A stretch of DNA of 64,000 bases from Porogramme epimiltina (lineage: Eukaryota > Basidiomycota > Agaricomycetes > Polyporales > Polyporaceae): positions 1 to 64,000 of the forward strand of contig FTLJ01000391.1 in the NCBI GenBank assembly GCA_900155495.1. Reading direction: 5' to 3'. Below are positions 35,372 to 47,990 of this stretch, piece after piece (position 1 is the stretch's first letter; the number at the start of each line of letters is the position of its first letter). A model generated the notes under the pieces. That model saw nothing but the letters and a program-made list of their open reading frames with translations, searched no databases and was not told the DNA's origin. The translations under genes were made by a program, and so were the position numbers.

Positions 35372-36683
35372 ATGGCCAATGCAAGCCTTCAAAGCGCTCG
35401 TCTGAGCTATGCCGCCGCCGTGATTGCATGCATTATGTACGGTACGACCCTGTTGATCTTGTAACATCATTCCATCCTGCTAATCACTTTAATACATACA
35501 AAAGGAATGTATATAGTGCTTGCATTAATATGCATTCACTTCCTGTTGTCACGGAAGAAGAATTACCGGTCCAGAAACATTCTCCTGGCATATACGGTCC
35601 TCATGCTTGTCGTGAACACGATATACTTCGTGACTGGCTCAGTTTGGGCTGAAATCGAATTTGTCGAGTCCACTGCTAGCATAGGAGCATATGATACAGC
35701 TCTCAGCTCGGTGACAAGCATTTTGAAGGATACTTTTTATGTTATCGACATATGGCTTGCTGATAGTCTGCTGGTAATGCCCCCTTACATACGATAACGG
35801 AGCATTGAGCTGACTGAGCACTTAGACATATCGTCTGTGGATCTTGTGGGGAGGTAACCTCCTCGTCATTGCAGTTCCATGCATATTGTGGGCGGCCACC
35901 ATAGGTAAAGAAGCCATTCTCCATCTTCGATCATCCATGCTAACTCTGCAATGCAGGAGCCGGAATAGCACTTTTGGTAGCCACTGCAAACCCCAATGCA
36001 CAGTTAACATCTACTTCAGTGATTCACCTCCTCACTACATTCTATTCCCTCACCGTATCCCTCAACGTGATTTGCACCGTCCTTATTGCTGGCTATCTAT
36101 GGCACCAGCACTGCACCATACAGAAGTACAAGGCTGTCCGCTCTTTCAGCTACACCTCAGTGGTCACGGTCCTCGTCGAATCTGCAGCACTCTACTCCAT
36201 TGCAGGCCTCGTATACATCCCGCTCGTAGTCCGCAAGCTCCCGCTCCAGTTTCCCATCACCGCCTTCGTTGGCGGGCTCACGGTGCGCTACCGCCTCCTC
36301 ACCAGGTCTCCTTCCCATTTTGCTGACCATCACCCGCGCGCTCGCAGGGGATATCACCAAACCTCATCGTGCTCCGCATGGCGCTGGGGACGGCTGCGGT
36401 GCCTACGGACGTGCGCGGCACCCACGGCGTGGGGCACTCCGGCTCCGTTGCGCTGCAGCTCTCGCCACTCGCGAGCCCTCCGACGTCCTTCTTGAGCCAA
36501 AGCGCAACTGCGGTGGGGGAAGGTAGCCCACGGCTCGGCATGTCGTTCTCGTCCGAGGTCAAGCCCGGGTGGGGCGCGCAGCCTCTCGGGATTGGGCTCG
36601 GCGCGGGCGTGGGTACGCCGAGGCGTGAGGGGCTCCTGTCCGAGTCGCTGCCGTCTGTGCATGACTGTAGCATCATTGTTTAG
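35372..36683 (+). CDS. Multi-pass membrane protein of unknown function (copy B)
   Basis: Paralogue of the 33.6-kb gene in the same orientation. It starts MANASLQSARLSYAAAVIAC; an in-frame ATG at 35330 adds 14 residues but lacks a counterpart in copy A. Motifs in order: GMYIVLALICIHFLL, NTIYFVTGSVWAEIEFVES, KDTFYVIDIWLADSLL, TYRLWILWGGNLLVIAV, GAGIALLVATANP, FYSLTVSLNVICTVLIAGYL, VTVLVESAALYSIAGLVYIP, then GISPNLIVLRMALGTA. The cytosolic tail is longer than in copy A, rich in Ser/Gly (GVGHSGSVALQL to LPSVHDCSIIV). Introns sit at the same sites as in copy A, so tandem duplication is clear. A TTTATATACA box lies near 35,300. Function unknown. Confidence 0.78.
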
Positions 36684-37066
36684 GGAAGTGGCGGGTCACA
36701 CAGGAAAGGAGCTTCTTTCGCATTTATGAGCGAACTGTGTCGTGGACCTAGGAACGCTACACTGGACTTCATGTGTCATTGTTATTGGAGGTCGTTGTCT
36801 GTATGCTTGTCACTGGCGGGTTGTATTTATGGTGTACAGGACGAAGCAAGCATCTGCCTTTGCCAGTCAACATCGGGTGATTTCCAAGGTGGTTGAGAGG
36901 AAACAGGTAAATGCTTGGATGGAAGAGGAGAACAGCGCATATACCAAGGTGAGAAGTTATAATACAATACTTGATTGCATTGCACGTAACGCATTGTCAA
37001 GAAAATGTAACCAGATACATGAAACACGAGAAACCTCGGGGAAGTAATCCGATTAGAAACATGAAC

Positions 37067-39023
37067 TCATTTCCGCTTCAGCACGACAGACACAGAGGGA
37101 ACATGGAGCCTCCTGTCCTCCCCAGAGCCTGTAAAGTAAATTGCGTTGATCGCTGCGTTGTTCCGCACGCCCCACAGGTCTTGTCCGTTCCAGTACGGGT
37201 AGCATCCCATATGCTTAACCCCGTTGTACCCTGGGATGCCGGTGTCGATCCTGACGTGACCGTGTATCAGCGTCCCAAACGCAACACAAACGCACTGGAA
37301 CGCTCCCGCAGAAACACTCACCTCAGTTCGTCCCGGCGCATGCTCGAGCGCAGTGCGAGTCGCCCCGGTGCCCCGAACCGCGCGAGCACGTCGACACCCT
37401 GGAGCGTGAAGTGCTCGATGTATAGCGTGCCCCGTTCCACCAAGACTCGCGCGCCGGATGGCTTGTCCACTTCCGCGTCCGCGTCAACCCACTCGCCCCC
37501 GTAAAGCTCTGTCGCGGCCTCCGCGATAGCGGTGTCTATCGCGGGCTGGACGAGCTCGAAGGTGTCGTACGCGAGCTTCGCGGCATCTGGGTAGCGCCCG
37601 CCCATGAGCACGACGACGCCGTAGCCGGTGCCAGGGTGGATCGCGATCGCGGCGTGGTATCCGGCCATGGCGCCCACTGCCAACGCAACAGCATGTCACT
37701 CAGTAAAGATAGACGAACAGAGAGCTGGAGGCTTACGCTTCCAGTAGATCTTGCGCAGGCGGCCGTTCGAGTCGCGAGCCTTGATGATCTCCCAGGTGAA
37801 TCCAATCTCTGTCCAGTCGTCCTCCTCGAATGTGTGCACAGTTTGTAGCCACTTAGCGAGCGAGTACTCGGATATTTGACTCTTCGGATGACGTGCGTTG
37901 AGGAGAGACTGTGTGACGACAATCATGTCGGAAAGAGAGGAGAACTGTCCGCCGGCAGGGTTCATGGCGTCGAGGAAGTCCTGGTCCTGGTGGGTGCGGA
38001 ATCAGAGCGTGTCTCGAGAAGTGCATATATGCACTTACAGCGACCTCAGGCCCAACTGAAGGAACGACGACGAGGTTCTTGTTGTCCTCCGTTGTCAGAA
38101 AATGGCTTCCGTTGAGGCCCATGGGGTCGAAGATGTCGCGCCGGAGGAGTTCTGCATAAGTGAGAGACAGTGCAGACCCTGATGAGGCAGCATTTGCCGC
38201 TTCTAGGGCGACCCCAAGAAGTCCAGTACCAGTGTTGGAGTACGCGGGATAGGTGGCGGGTGGTGAGGTAAGGGGATATGTTGCTATGGCGTCGAAAAGA
38301 GCGCGGTGCGATGGGAATGGGTGACCGTTTGTTGGGGGCGGTCCTCCTCCAAACATGCTGTCTGGCCAGCCGGAGACGATACCGGGGGGCCAATCCCTGC
38401 CCAAGCCCGAGGTGTGTGTGGCCAGCTGCCATAGTGTGATTGGAGTCTTCTCTCGTGACTGCGTAGGGAGGTTGGGGTCCAAGCCGTCTAGACGATACTT
38501 GAAGTCTTTGATATGTTTGTCGACGCGGTCGTGCCTGTTTCGGTTTCAGTGTGTGAGCGAACGAGGATAACGAGGATACATACCACGATATAACTCCACG
38601 CTCTTCCAGAATCAGTCCCTCTAATGCGGTGAACAGCTTAGATACTGACGCAATACGGTACATGGAATGACTGGTAGTAGGCGGGGATGAGGCGGACTCG
38701 TTCCCGCGCACAACACCGAAGTTCCTCTCATACAATGCGCCATCGACCGTGACCACAGCGACTGAGAGACTGTCGATGTCGCCTTGTGAGAAACGGTTCG
38801 TGAAGAAGGAGTTGACAGAACCTATTGCGGCATTGACGGAGGGATGGTCGAGCGAGGGTGGCGTGTTGGAAAAGAGGTTGGGGAGGAAAGGTCTGCAGCT
38901 CCAGCGCTCGGACTCGTCGACAGTATCCGACGAAGAGAGAAATGGGATACGCAGGTATCCAGAGTAGTGACTTCCAGCCAGCACGGAAAGGAGAGCGACG
39001 GCTACGGGGTGAGGGGTCCACAT
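37067..39023 (-). CDS. Serine beta-lactamase-like secreted protein, copy 2
   Basis: Inverted paralogue of the 5.5-kb gene with the same five-exon structure. The start is MWTPHPVAVALLSVLAG at 39023 and the end SVSVVLKRK at 37067. SVSK, YSN and the HPG motif are all present. The exon encoding MNPAGGQFSSLSDM to RLRKIYWK is identical to copy 1 over 76 residues, and the following intron is also very similar. Substitutions elsewhere are few (for example MWTPHP for MRSPHP, HFTLQG for HFMLPG). No frameshift is seen, so both genes should be active. Upstream, 39,024-39,650 is a duplicate of the copy-1 5' flank. The gene converges on the multi-pass pair. Substrate unknown. Confidence 0.9.
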
Positions 39024-39650
39024 TGGGTGCTGCTCAACCGTCGAGGGGGGGGCGTCCTGAGAGGAAGTCTGAGCGGAGGGGTGAGCTACAGGTGCCTAGG
39101 TGCGGCTTCGCGGAGATCGAGGATGAGTGCTGAGCGCATGGATCGTGGGAACCGCCGGACAGAAGCTCAGAACGCTCTGTCCCGTCCAGCGGGTCTCGAG
39201 CGAGACATTAAGATCTTACCCGCCAATTGAATCGCCTTCACCAAATCCGGTACAACCCTGGAACAGTGAAGACCAGTCCCGACCGGGTGGTGGGGTCTGG
39301 TCCTGTAGTTTCTATTATTAATACTACAATGCCCCTGTATCCACAAAAGCGCTTGCATCCCTGTAGATAAGCCGGCCGCGCGTACACAGGCAAGCGGAAG
39401 AAGCCCTGCAGTCAACTGCGATTTGGTCATCCCACGGCAGGCCACCATGAGGACTTGCCAATGATCGAACAGCCGGACTCGACCACAGAAGGGAGAGGGT
39501 GGCTTCGTTAGAATCAGTGAGAAGGGTGCAGACGCTGAGAGCCGAGGTAGCACTTACGTAGTGCTAGTGAGCGCTGAGCTTCCACAAAACGATCGGTTGA
39601 GATTCGTGCCCGGCAGTGTTGACGGTGGCGCCTGTCGCATGATCACCCCC
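39024..39650 (-). repeat. Duplicated 5' flank of beta-lactamase-like gene 2
   Basis: Inverted counterpart of 4,940-5,524. Shared blocks end at the start codon on one side and at about CGCCACCGTCAACACTGCCGG on the other, beyond which similarity stops. Together with the gene this makes an inverted duplication of roughly 2.5 kb. Confidence 0.75.
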
Positions 39651-40574
39651 CAATCAGGCCCCCTTCACCATGGAAGGGCCACGTACGGATGGTGTTTGTA
39701 GCTTCTAGTCGCCACCTCTTCGAACGTGAAATTTCCAAGGAAGATTTTTCGCTAGCAGTAATTGTGACAGACCCGGCATACGGGAGATTAAATATAACAG
39801 ATTTCATCTGACTAAATCGCTCTTACATAACGCACTCTTGATTGAGTCATTTGGGATGACTAACGGAACAAAACTCATCCTATAGAATATAAACTGATGA
39901 AGAACATCATGTCGATGCCGCCCAACATAGGACCACTGGACAGCACCCCATCTCTACAACGAACACCGCCTTGCGTTCGCATGGTTGTAGAAATGGATGT
40001 CATTGTCAACGCAGCGAGAGTTACCGACGACGTACCACGCACAAGCTGGTGACGAAAGTGAACCATGTCAGCGAATTAACATAGCTACCTGAAGAAGAAC
40101 ATGTGTCTAGCGGCCGGCACTGCAGTTGGTGCGGGAGCCCGGCGCCCGCACGGGTCCGATAGGGGTAGACCTTAATCTACCCGTACCCTACCCGTGCTAT
40201 GTGACTACCCTAGGGCTCACCGTGTGCTGGGCCAAATCACGGTGATTTCAAGCCTCTCGCTTATGGTTATAATATACACGGTAGTCGTGCCCTTTACGTA
40301 CTTACTCAAGCTGCACACAACACGTAGTCAGTGCACTAGATTGGTATATTCGCTCCTGGGCCTTGCTGTGCTACGACTACCGACACTTAGCTAGTCGGAT
40401 ATCATGATTAGTCGGACCCTGTTATACAATATTGGCGGTATCATCGGTTACGCCTCTTCTACTCTATGTCATTGGCGGTCTCACTCATGAGAGATGGTAA
40501 GTAATAGATAAGAATGGACCACCGACAAACAGGAGCACTTCCGGAAGCCAAAGTTGCCTCTTCTGTGGGTGCTG
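39651..40574. other. Intergenic stretch with a CCCGTACCC-rich patch
   Basis: No gene is recognisable. Near 40,130-40,200, CGCACGGGTCCG and CTACCCGTACCCTACCCG resemble the low-complexity run at 21,936-22,070. Confidence 0.4.
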
Positions 40575-42740
40575 TCAAACAATGAATCCCCTTTGCATCA
40601 TCCTAGTTGGTAGGGGCTTAAGCTCTATCGCGTCGCTTCTCGAAGACCTGGTGGCTCTGGAATGCTGAAATAGCAAAGTCCGTATCTGTCTCAGGTAGTT
40701 GTTGCATAGATGGGCTGTGAAATGTTCCATACCTCGGATATGCGACTTTCAAAACCCTCCCCTCTGTTCATGGATTGGCCGTTCTCCCTGTGAAAGAGAG
40801 AATACCCTAATGGTAAAGATATTTGATTATTTTCGCTTTCTGCAACGCTCGATTGTCTTGTATTGAGTCTGAGCGGCCTTGAGATAACCTCTACCTGTGA
40901 AATTTACACACACTCACGCAGACATAACGGATACAGCGTAAACTGATCACACCTCTATCAGTGTAGGGCATATCGTGGTAGATAAGGAGGTTCTTACACT
41001 TCGTTGCGGGATAGGATATTCCAATGTAAATGAAATTTTCTGGTTGTAGATAGGCCTATGTAAAAGGAGACATCAGCGCCAGGTACAGAACTTTATGTGC
41101 TACTTACGAAAAAGAGTGAGAAGAAGCTGAACATTCTACTAGGTTGTTAGATTTGCTACAAATGTTGTAATGGAAGTGTCGTTACGTCGTAATCATCCCT
41201 AAGAAATCACATTCAGGTGTGAAGGAAATAGGCTGTTAGGATGAACGCACCGGTGTTGATCGTGTACATTATCATGACATCAATGAGAGAGTCTGTCCTA
41301 TAGTCCGGTGAGGGGCAGTATCCTGGAATATACGAACAACTCACCCCTTGAACCCGGTCCGACTGTGATGGAGCGCATAAACCAAGATCAATACCAGCAT
41401 GATATCTAGAATCACAGTGATTGTGAATGCGGCTGAGATGAGCCACTATGAATAAAGTAAATGATATGATTACAGCGAAGTAGGTGTTAAAAAGTAGGTG
41501 TACCGTCTTCCCGATGAACTTAGTGAAGAATTCGACAACAAACCTAGAGTATCATGGGTGTGAGATATTATACCACTGACAGGAGATCTGAGCCTAATAA
41601 CTTACGTGTCTGCAGTAGCAGCTGAGGTTCTTGTTAGGGTATTTATAACATTGATCGACAGATTACTCACCTGCAAGGAGGCCTGAAAAATGGACGAGGA
41701 AGACATGGCATGATTAGACTAGTCGTGCTGAGATACGTCGCTGTGTATACCTAGCTGTAGTATACACAAGGGGACCTAATATGATGTTAGCAAGGGTTAA
41801 AATGGAAGGTGGAAATATATGTTCGCACGCAAGCTAATACGATGATCCTGTATCTCCCTCCAACTTCTCCTCGTGTCAGTCGTGATGGTGTCTGTAACGA
41901 GGGCAGCCCACTCACGGAGATATACACGGCGAGAGAAGAAACTGAAGAATAATCAGATAACGTTCTGGAGGATCTTATAAACTCCACCTTTGACAGATTG
42001 AAATCGTCAAGCCCTTCGAGGCTTTGTTATCAGAAATGTCATGATGCTGCAACGAAGTGTCTCACAGCTATCAAAGGGAAACACTTGGTCCCAAGCATTA
42101 GCGCATACCCAGCATAGAATGATCAAGCTTTACATCAATTGACCTTTGCACGAATAAGTAACGAAACAGGGATGGTGTGGAGAAAGGTGGGCTATTTAAC
42201 GCACCAATGGCCTTTAAGGAGACGCTGAGGGTGGAAATAGCTTGATACAAGATAGTAATAGCTGGTTTTCCCATGGTAAACCAAATTGATACCGACCCCA
42301 GCATAACACTGGGCTTACTCAGCTTGAACGATGAGAATGGATGTCACAACATCCAGGGATCTGAGAAGCTCCCTTAGCATAGAATATAGAACGACTTGCT
42401 AGCGGACACTATTTACACTACAATCACTACCTGTTGTTTGGAATATAGAAGATCAATTTGAGTTGTGGGGATATAGGAAAATAACTTACGTAAAGTTTCA
42501 ACACAAGTGAGTCATTGGGGTACATACGCATGTAGCGATAAGATTGATGTAGAGTTACTCCGTGCAATCTTTTGGCAATAAACTGGTGCGTGGGTTGAAA
42601 ACCTATGAGGGAAATTACATCACTCACAAGAGGCTTATGAATGTCCCTATGAGCACGGCTCCGAACGTGTCGTCCAAGGGGGGTATCTTTATGAAAGGGG
42701 TAGGGAAAATAGCTTCGCTCGAGTTTGTTGGGGGGTCCAT
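40575..42740 (-). CDS. DUF6534 multi-pass membrane protein (gene D)
   Basis: The start at 42740 gives MDPPTNSSEAIFPTPFIK, then LDDTFGAVLIGTFISLL (TM1). Subsequent exons: LHGVTLHQSYRYMRMYPNDS, SLDVVTSILIVQA, YYYLVSSYFHPQRLLKGHW, FFSRRVYL, VGGRYRIIVLAC, a microexon near 41,670 (LLA), TSAATAD, FVVEFFTKFIGKT, WLISAAFTITVILDIMLVLI with HHSRTGFKG, TDSLIDVMIMYTINTG, GMITT, AYLQPENFIYIGISYPATK, VYAVSVMSA, LRLNTRQSSVAE and FESRISE. The last exon ends SDAIELKPLPTRM before TGA at 40575. Every exon has a counterpart in gene B, supporting an intact gene. Exons of 12-20 nt are notable. Function unknown. Confidence 0.82.
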
Positions 42741-43948
42741 ATTGACAAATGGAGTGGGGGGCCATTCCTTGGAGCCAAAGGTCTTTATACATGTACCAGT
42801 ACATCATAGTATCATAGCCCCTTGTTTTCTATCTTAGCTTACACATCTTCCCACCACCGTAACAGAGCAGACGCGAAGCGTACGGTTTACGATGCCCTCT
42901 TCTCTCATCCTTCAGGCCTGATAGCAGATACTTGAAGTAGCCACTATTACGTAGATGACACCTAGATAAGGCATAACCTATCCTCAATGGTCTCTCTTGG
43001 AGTAATTTATTGGGACGATGCGGTGACAGGAAAACAAACCTGCTGTTGACATCAACATGGAAGTACAAAATTTCTGAGAGATTGATTCCACGAGGATGTT
43101 CTAAACGTTATCTGCGACAGGAAAGATAGGTTAAATCATAACTTTAGTAATAATGTGATGGACTCATCATGATATGTGACGCACAGGTACTTCAGAAGAA
43201 TAGAACGACTGAGACAGGCTTTTTTGACAGCTTCGACACCTTTTCCATTCCCCGGTGCCTCACACCCATCCCCTCCCTTTGATAAACCGTTGATTCATCA
43301 GCGAAGCCATTACAACCGGTACTTATACCAACTATTCCTCCCTATTTCGCGCTATTTCCTGCTCACATGCAGAAAATAGTACGAAATAGGGCAAAATAGC
43401 CAGAATTAGTTGTCAAAAGTGGCACTTGTAACAGTGACCTTTTACTGATGGCCTTGTTTACTTGACGTGTAGGTGATAGCTAATTTTTTGGAGCGCTACT
43501 TGAAACCGCGGGCCATTAACATCGTTTGAGCCCTGCTATTCATGTACAATTGTTCTACAACAGTCATGTAAATGATACTGCGCTCGAATATCGTGCGATA
43601 GAATACTACTTGTGGCATTTTGGACATCCACGTGTCTCTTTAATCTCAGTATCTCCCATTTGAGATGGATCGTTCAACCCACTGTACATATATGCTACTG
43701 GAGGGGACTGGTGCCTTCTATCGAGGTTCATACTGAGCTCACTGACTGTCAAGCTTGGTGGTGTTCAACGATGGACCGACCGCCCGGAACGAACACACTT
43801 GTATACCAGATGTTACAGCCCGTATGCCATAATATAAAAGTACACACAGTTGAAACGTACACCTGAGAGTGCTATAAGGCATGCACCGTCGACATGTCAA
43901 CTACAATCACCAAGATTCAAAAGTTAGGGAACCTCCTCAGACCCATGA
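42741..43948. other. Intergenic stretch between gene D and MFS4
   Basis: No open frame shows family motifs. It should contain the gene D promoter at its left end and the MFS4 terminator at its right end. AT-rich imperfect repeats of GAAATAG/CTATTTC lie around 43,320-43,400. Confidence 0.4.
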
Positions 43949-46206
43949 TCACTCCGCCTCTTCGATCGCGCACACTGTTCCGGGGCGCGAGATGTCGGCC
44001 CTCTTCCCCTCCTCCAGCACTATACCCTGATCCTTCTCTCTCTCCTCGTTCTGTTGCAGGGCCCAGCGCTCGTCCATATCCTTTCGCATTGGCACCTCGC
44101 GTAGGAGAAGGCACGAAAGCAGACCCGCGCCGCACACCCCGATCATCACACGCCACACCATCTTCATGGCGAGTGCGAACGCGTGGCGTACCTCCTGTTT
44201 GAGCGGGTCATGAAGGCTGCTAATCGTCGGGATGACCGCGTATGCAATCTCGACGCCCTCCGGGAAGAGCGCGAGGAAATTTTCAGGGAGGTGTTTCTGG
44301 AGGACGTTCTGTATAATCGTGCCCCCGACTGCGATACCGAACGTCTGGGGTAGCGGGACCTGCGATCAGCAAACTTTCCCACAAAATATGAGGGCCGAGC
44401 CCGGAGGCCGTTGAGAATACGGAGCCTTGATGCGGTGGGGACCCACCTGTGCGAAGCGACGTAGGAAGATGTGAAAAGCGAGCGCGTGCGCGTTGTTTGA
44501 GATGGGCATTGGTGCCAAAATTGGAAATTGGGTGGCGACCCAGATAATTCCAACACCAAACGCAGGGAGAACCTGGATGGCGAGGAACTTTGCGCGAGTG
44601 CTGTGCTCGTCGACAGTTGATAGAGCCGCAAAGCCCGCCACGCTCAGGATCCAGCCGATATAATTTTGTGGCAGGTAGCGGTTGAATGCCTTCGTGGACT
44701 GCCCCATGATTATTGCTGCGACGGGGAGGGTGAGAGTTAACGGAAATATGTCAACTCCTGAGAGTATCGGAGATGCTTCTTGAACGGCCTGAAAGTACAC
44801 AGGAAGATAGACTAGAACATGTCAAAGTGTCGCCCAGCATCTTTATATCCAGTTGACTCACATATTGAACACAGTGAAACTATTCCATGGAAGAAAGTTC
44901 CCAAATATCTTCCCGAAAAAATAAGTATTAACACGTTATATGTACATATACCGCAAACGTACCCGCCAAATGTCGTTCGACTCGTGAAGAAGTGCTCTGG
45001 AACCTGTTGGAATCAAATACTGTAATGATATATTGATATTAGATCGCCAACGTACAGTATTTCCTGCCCACATCCTTTCGTAAACGAAGAAAGCCAAGAT
45101 CCCCCCACTTCCAACAATCAAAGGGGGGATTACGTGTGTGGAGTCCCAGGAGAACTGGATTCCCCCCCAAGTCATGCCGATGAGGACTGAAAGGGCGCTA
45201 GTGACCATAATCAGGATCCCTCTGAGATCTATCCCGTCAGCACACTATCCGAAGGCGATGACAGATACATCTCACATCCAGTCCATGCGTGCCATTGTCT
45301 TCTTAAACTGGAATTCTGGCGTGTGGACTCGCAGGAATATTGATGCCAAGATAAATGCTATGGCACAAAGCGGAAGGTTGAGAAAGAAGAGCCACCTCCA
45401 TTGCCCGGAGTTGGCAAAGGCACCGCCGACGGGTGGCCCTATTGCGCTACAGAGCAAATATTAACCCCATAATTGTACTCTGATAACCCACAACTTACCA
45501 CCCAATCGCCCACACACTGTGAAAGAGACAAGATTGAGTCTAGGGACGCTAAGAAACCACAACAGGAAACGCTTACGAGGCTATTAGCGCTTGAAACTTT
45601 CCACGCTCCGGGAGAGGTACCATGTCTGCATAAATGATTTCAGTAATCGCGAGACAGCCACCGCCTCCGAACCCTTGGACAGCTAATACATCGTCAGTAA
45701 AATTGGGATTGTACACTTGTGCACGGAATAATACACTTGCCTCGCCCAGCGATGAGCATGTTCATGCTCTGAGCTCCCCCGCAAATCGCAGATCCCATAC
45801 CGAACACTGATATGAATCCCAAGAGCGTCGGCTTTCGTCCAAAACCCGAGGCCAGGTCGCCAACCAGGGGGATAATGGCTGTAGAGGCGATGGTGTAAGC
45901 GCTACCTGCCCATATGAAATCTGTGCCGTGAAGGTGCCCTGCAATTGTCGGTAATGCGGTGGATATTGCTAGCTATAATCACGCGTGAGACACACTCGAA
46001 TGTAGAGGACAGTGTACGACTTACGACATCCAGCACAGAAAGCAAGTCTACAGTGATGTTGGATACATAGACCATCCAAAAGTTGAGCCCCCGCTTATAA
46101 ACCGACTTCAACCTGTCGTCTTCTGGAGTGGGCGTCGTGCTAAGCAAATCGTTGGTGGTCGGGAATATGTGAATGAGGTTGGAACGCACTCGTAGTCGCC
46201 TGTCAT
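43949..46206 (-). CDS. DHA2-type MFS transporter (MFS4)
   Basis: The start MTGDYD is from a 17-nt first exon at 46206, as in MFS2. It continues TTPTPEDDRLKSVYKRGLNF and WMVYVSNITVDLLSVLDV. Further exons give ISTALPTIAGHLHGTDF-type TM1, ASGFGRKPTLLG (motif A), IGPPVGGAFANSGQWRW (motif C region), LPLCAIAFILASIF, MTWGGIQFSWDSTHV, VPEHFFTSRTTFGG, YLGTFFHGIVSLCSI, YLPVYFQAVQEASPI and QNVLQKHLPENFLALFPEGV, and end REVPMRKDMDERW with a charged tail. All splice sites used have GT-AG ends. It is closest to MFS2, about 550 residues, 14 TM expected. It is divergent from DUF6534 gene E. Likely a plasma-membrane proton antiporter; substrate unknown. Confidence 0.88.
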
Positions 46207-47990
46207 GACGACCTGATACTCTGGTGGAGTGGAGAGTTGGATGAGAGAAAGAAACTATGCAAGCTCCTGGCCACGCCCCGGCCGCGCAACCACGACAGGA
46301 ACCTGTGTGACGGACTCAGCGTGGGCAACAAACTACGGGGCTCACATGGGATTACAATATCAGAAGACGAAGACCCGGAAGCACATGCCCTTCCCGCATC
46401 CCGATATTGATAATAACCCTGCAATTTGGGGAATGGACGGAGGACCGTTATCGGAGAGTTCTCTTCCCGTACTGTCACTCACAAGCTTAGGAGTGTATGA
46501 TAATAGTGGAGTGCCTCGGCGGAGGAAGCCCGTCTGACCACAGAGTGTGATATGATCCTTGCCTTTCCATCGACTGCACAGGCCCGCCTCCGAGGGAAGG
46601 CACCCGAGGCAGTATACCTACCATTGTGGCACCCCTCAAGCCTGTGGGCTACGTAGACGGAACTGGCAATATCAGCGTTTCTCCCTGGTCAATATGGAGG
46701 TCCTACTGCCAAAATGAGGAGAAGCTTAGCTCCTTTTAGGGGCGACACTCTACTCGGGGAAGCCATGCGGTACTGATATGCACCGCTACGGGAACAAATC
46801 GAGAGCCCGCCTCGCCGATAGAAGAATTCAGGTATACAGATGTGTAGAAGTCTCCGAGAACGCCGGCAAGCCGAGGGCATAGATCTGGCGTGCCTTCAAA
46901 CCTTCACTTGGTCGCATCGTTCCGGCAATGCATATCCAGCTACTTTAATGATTAGTACACATTGAATGGCTCCACAATGACTGCGGGCGGAGAGAGGGCC
47001 CCCTCCTCGAACTGGCGAGCAGCATCGACACCCCACTCCATTGTAGCTTACCTCACGCCATCGAGAGTGCCGAATAGCTGTGTGGATAGAAGGCCCCTAC
47101 GCGAGAAGTTAGGTCACAGGCATGGTCGCGTCAACATGAGGTAGAAATACCAAACTCACCTATCACGACTGGCATACAGATAGTTCCATAGTATCTGCTG
47201 AGGCGTAAGATGTCGCAGCGTTGCTGCTAAAGCAAGTGCGCTCCAATTGCCCCTTCGGCCTGAGGCCTGAGGCCTGATGACGTGAGTATTTTTAGCCATC
47301 ACTGGCTGATTGAGCCTTCTTTGCATAATGTGGTAGCTCACGCCGGATCGTGTTGCACTGTGCACGATTCTAACCTTGGTGTGACCGGACCAATCTTTCA
47401 GGGAGATATCATAGTTCAATTCAAGCACTATGGAGTCGCATCCGACTCATGGCGCCATATGCGTGCCTGGGCTGGACCTATATGACGTCATTGAGTCTGG
47501 CAGTAGGATAGGCGCGCGATACTGCGTTGCGGCAGCTTGCCATCCATCGCCACGCCTCTCTGTCCTTATTGCGGAACTACAGGACCCGTATCTCCACTGA
47601 AGCTTCCAGCATGACAGATGCCATCGTCGCAGATACTGAGACCTCTCCGAAGCTGATGGAGACCGTTTGTATCAGCTGCCAAGGTGCTGTACATGTCAAT
47701 AAGGCACTTGGTCCTCCACTTCCACCACAGGAAACCTCGGGGGGTGGATGCCGGTGAGTCCCTACATATCTAGCAAACATGGAAATGTCCTGCGAGTCAC
47801 TTCTTTAATAATGGAAGCTTCGATAACTGCCCCTGTTCCGCCTCCCCCGAATTCGTTGGATTTGTGGGAGTGTGATGTGATGCTTGCGGACGTGCATCAT
47901 ACATGTCTTCGGGCTGTTTATCACTACCAATGCTGATATTGTATAATAGGATGGATCGTGGGGCTTTTCTCATGACAGTACCTTTCTACC
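46207..47990. other. Spacer between divergent MFS4 and DUF6534 gene E
   Basis: No recognisable gene. A short GCCTGAG triplet repeat lies at about 47,262-47,280. Frames such as 47,527-47,757 have no counterpart elsewhere in the window. Confidence 0.4.
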
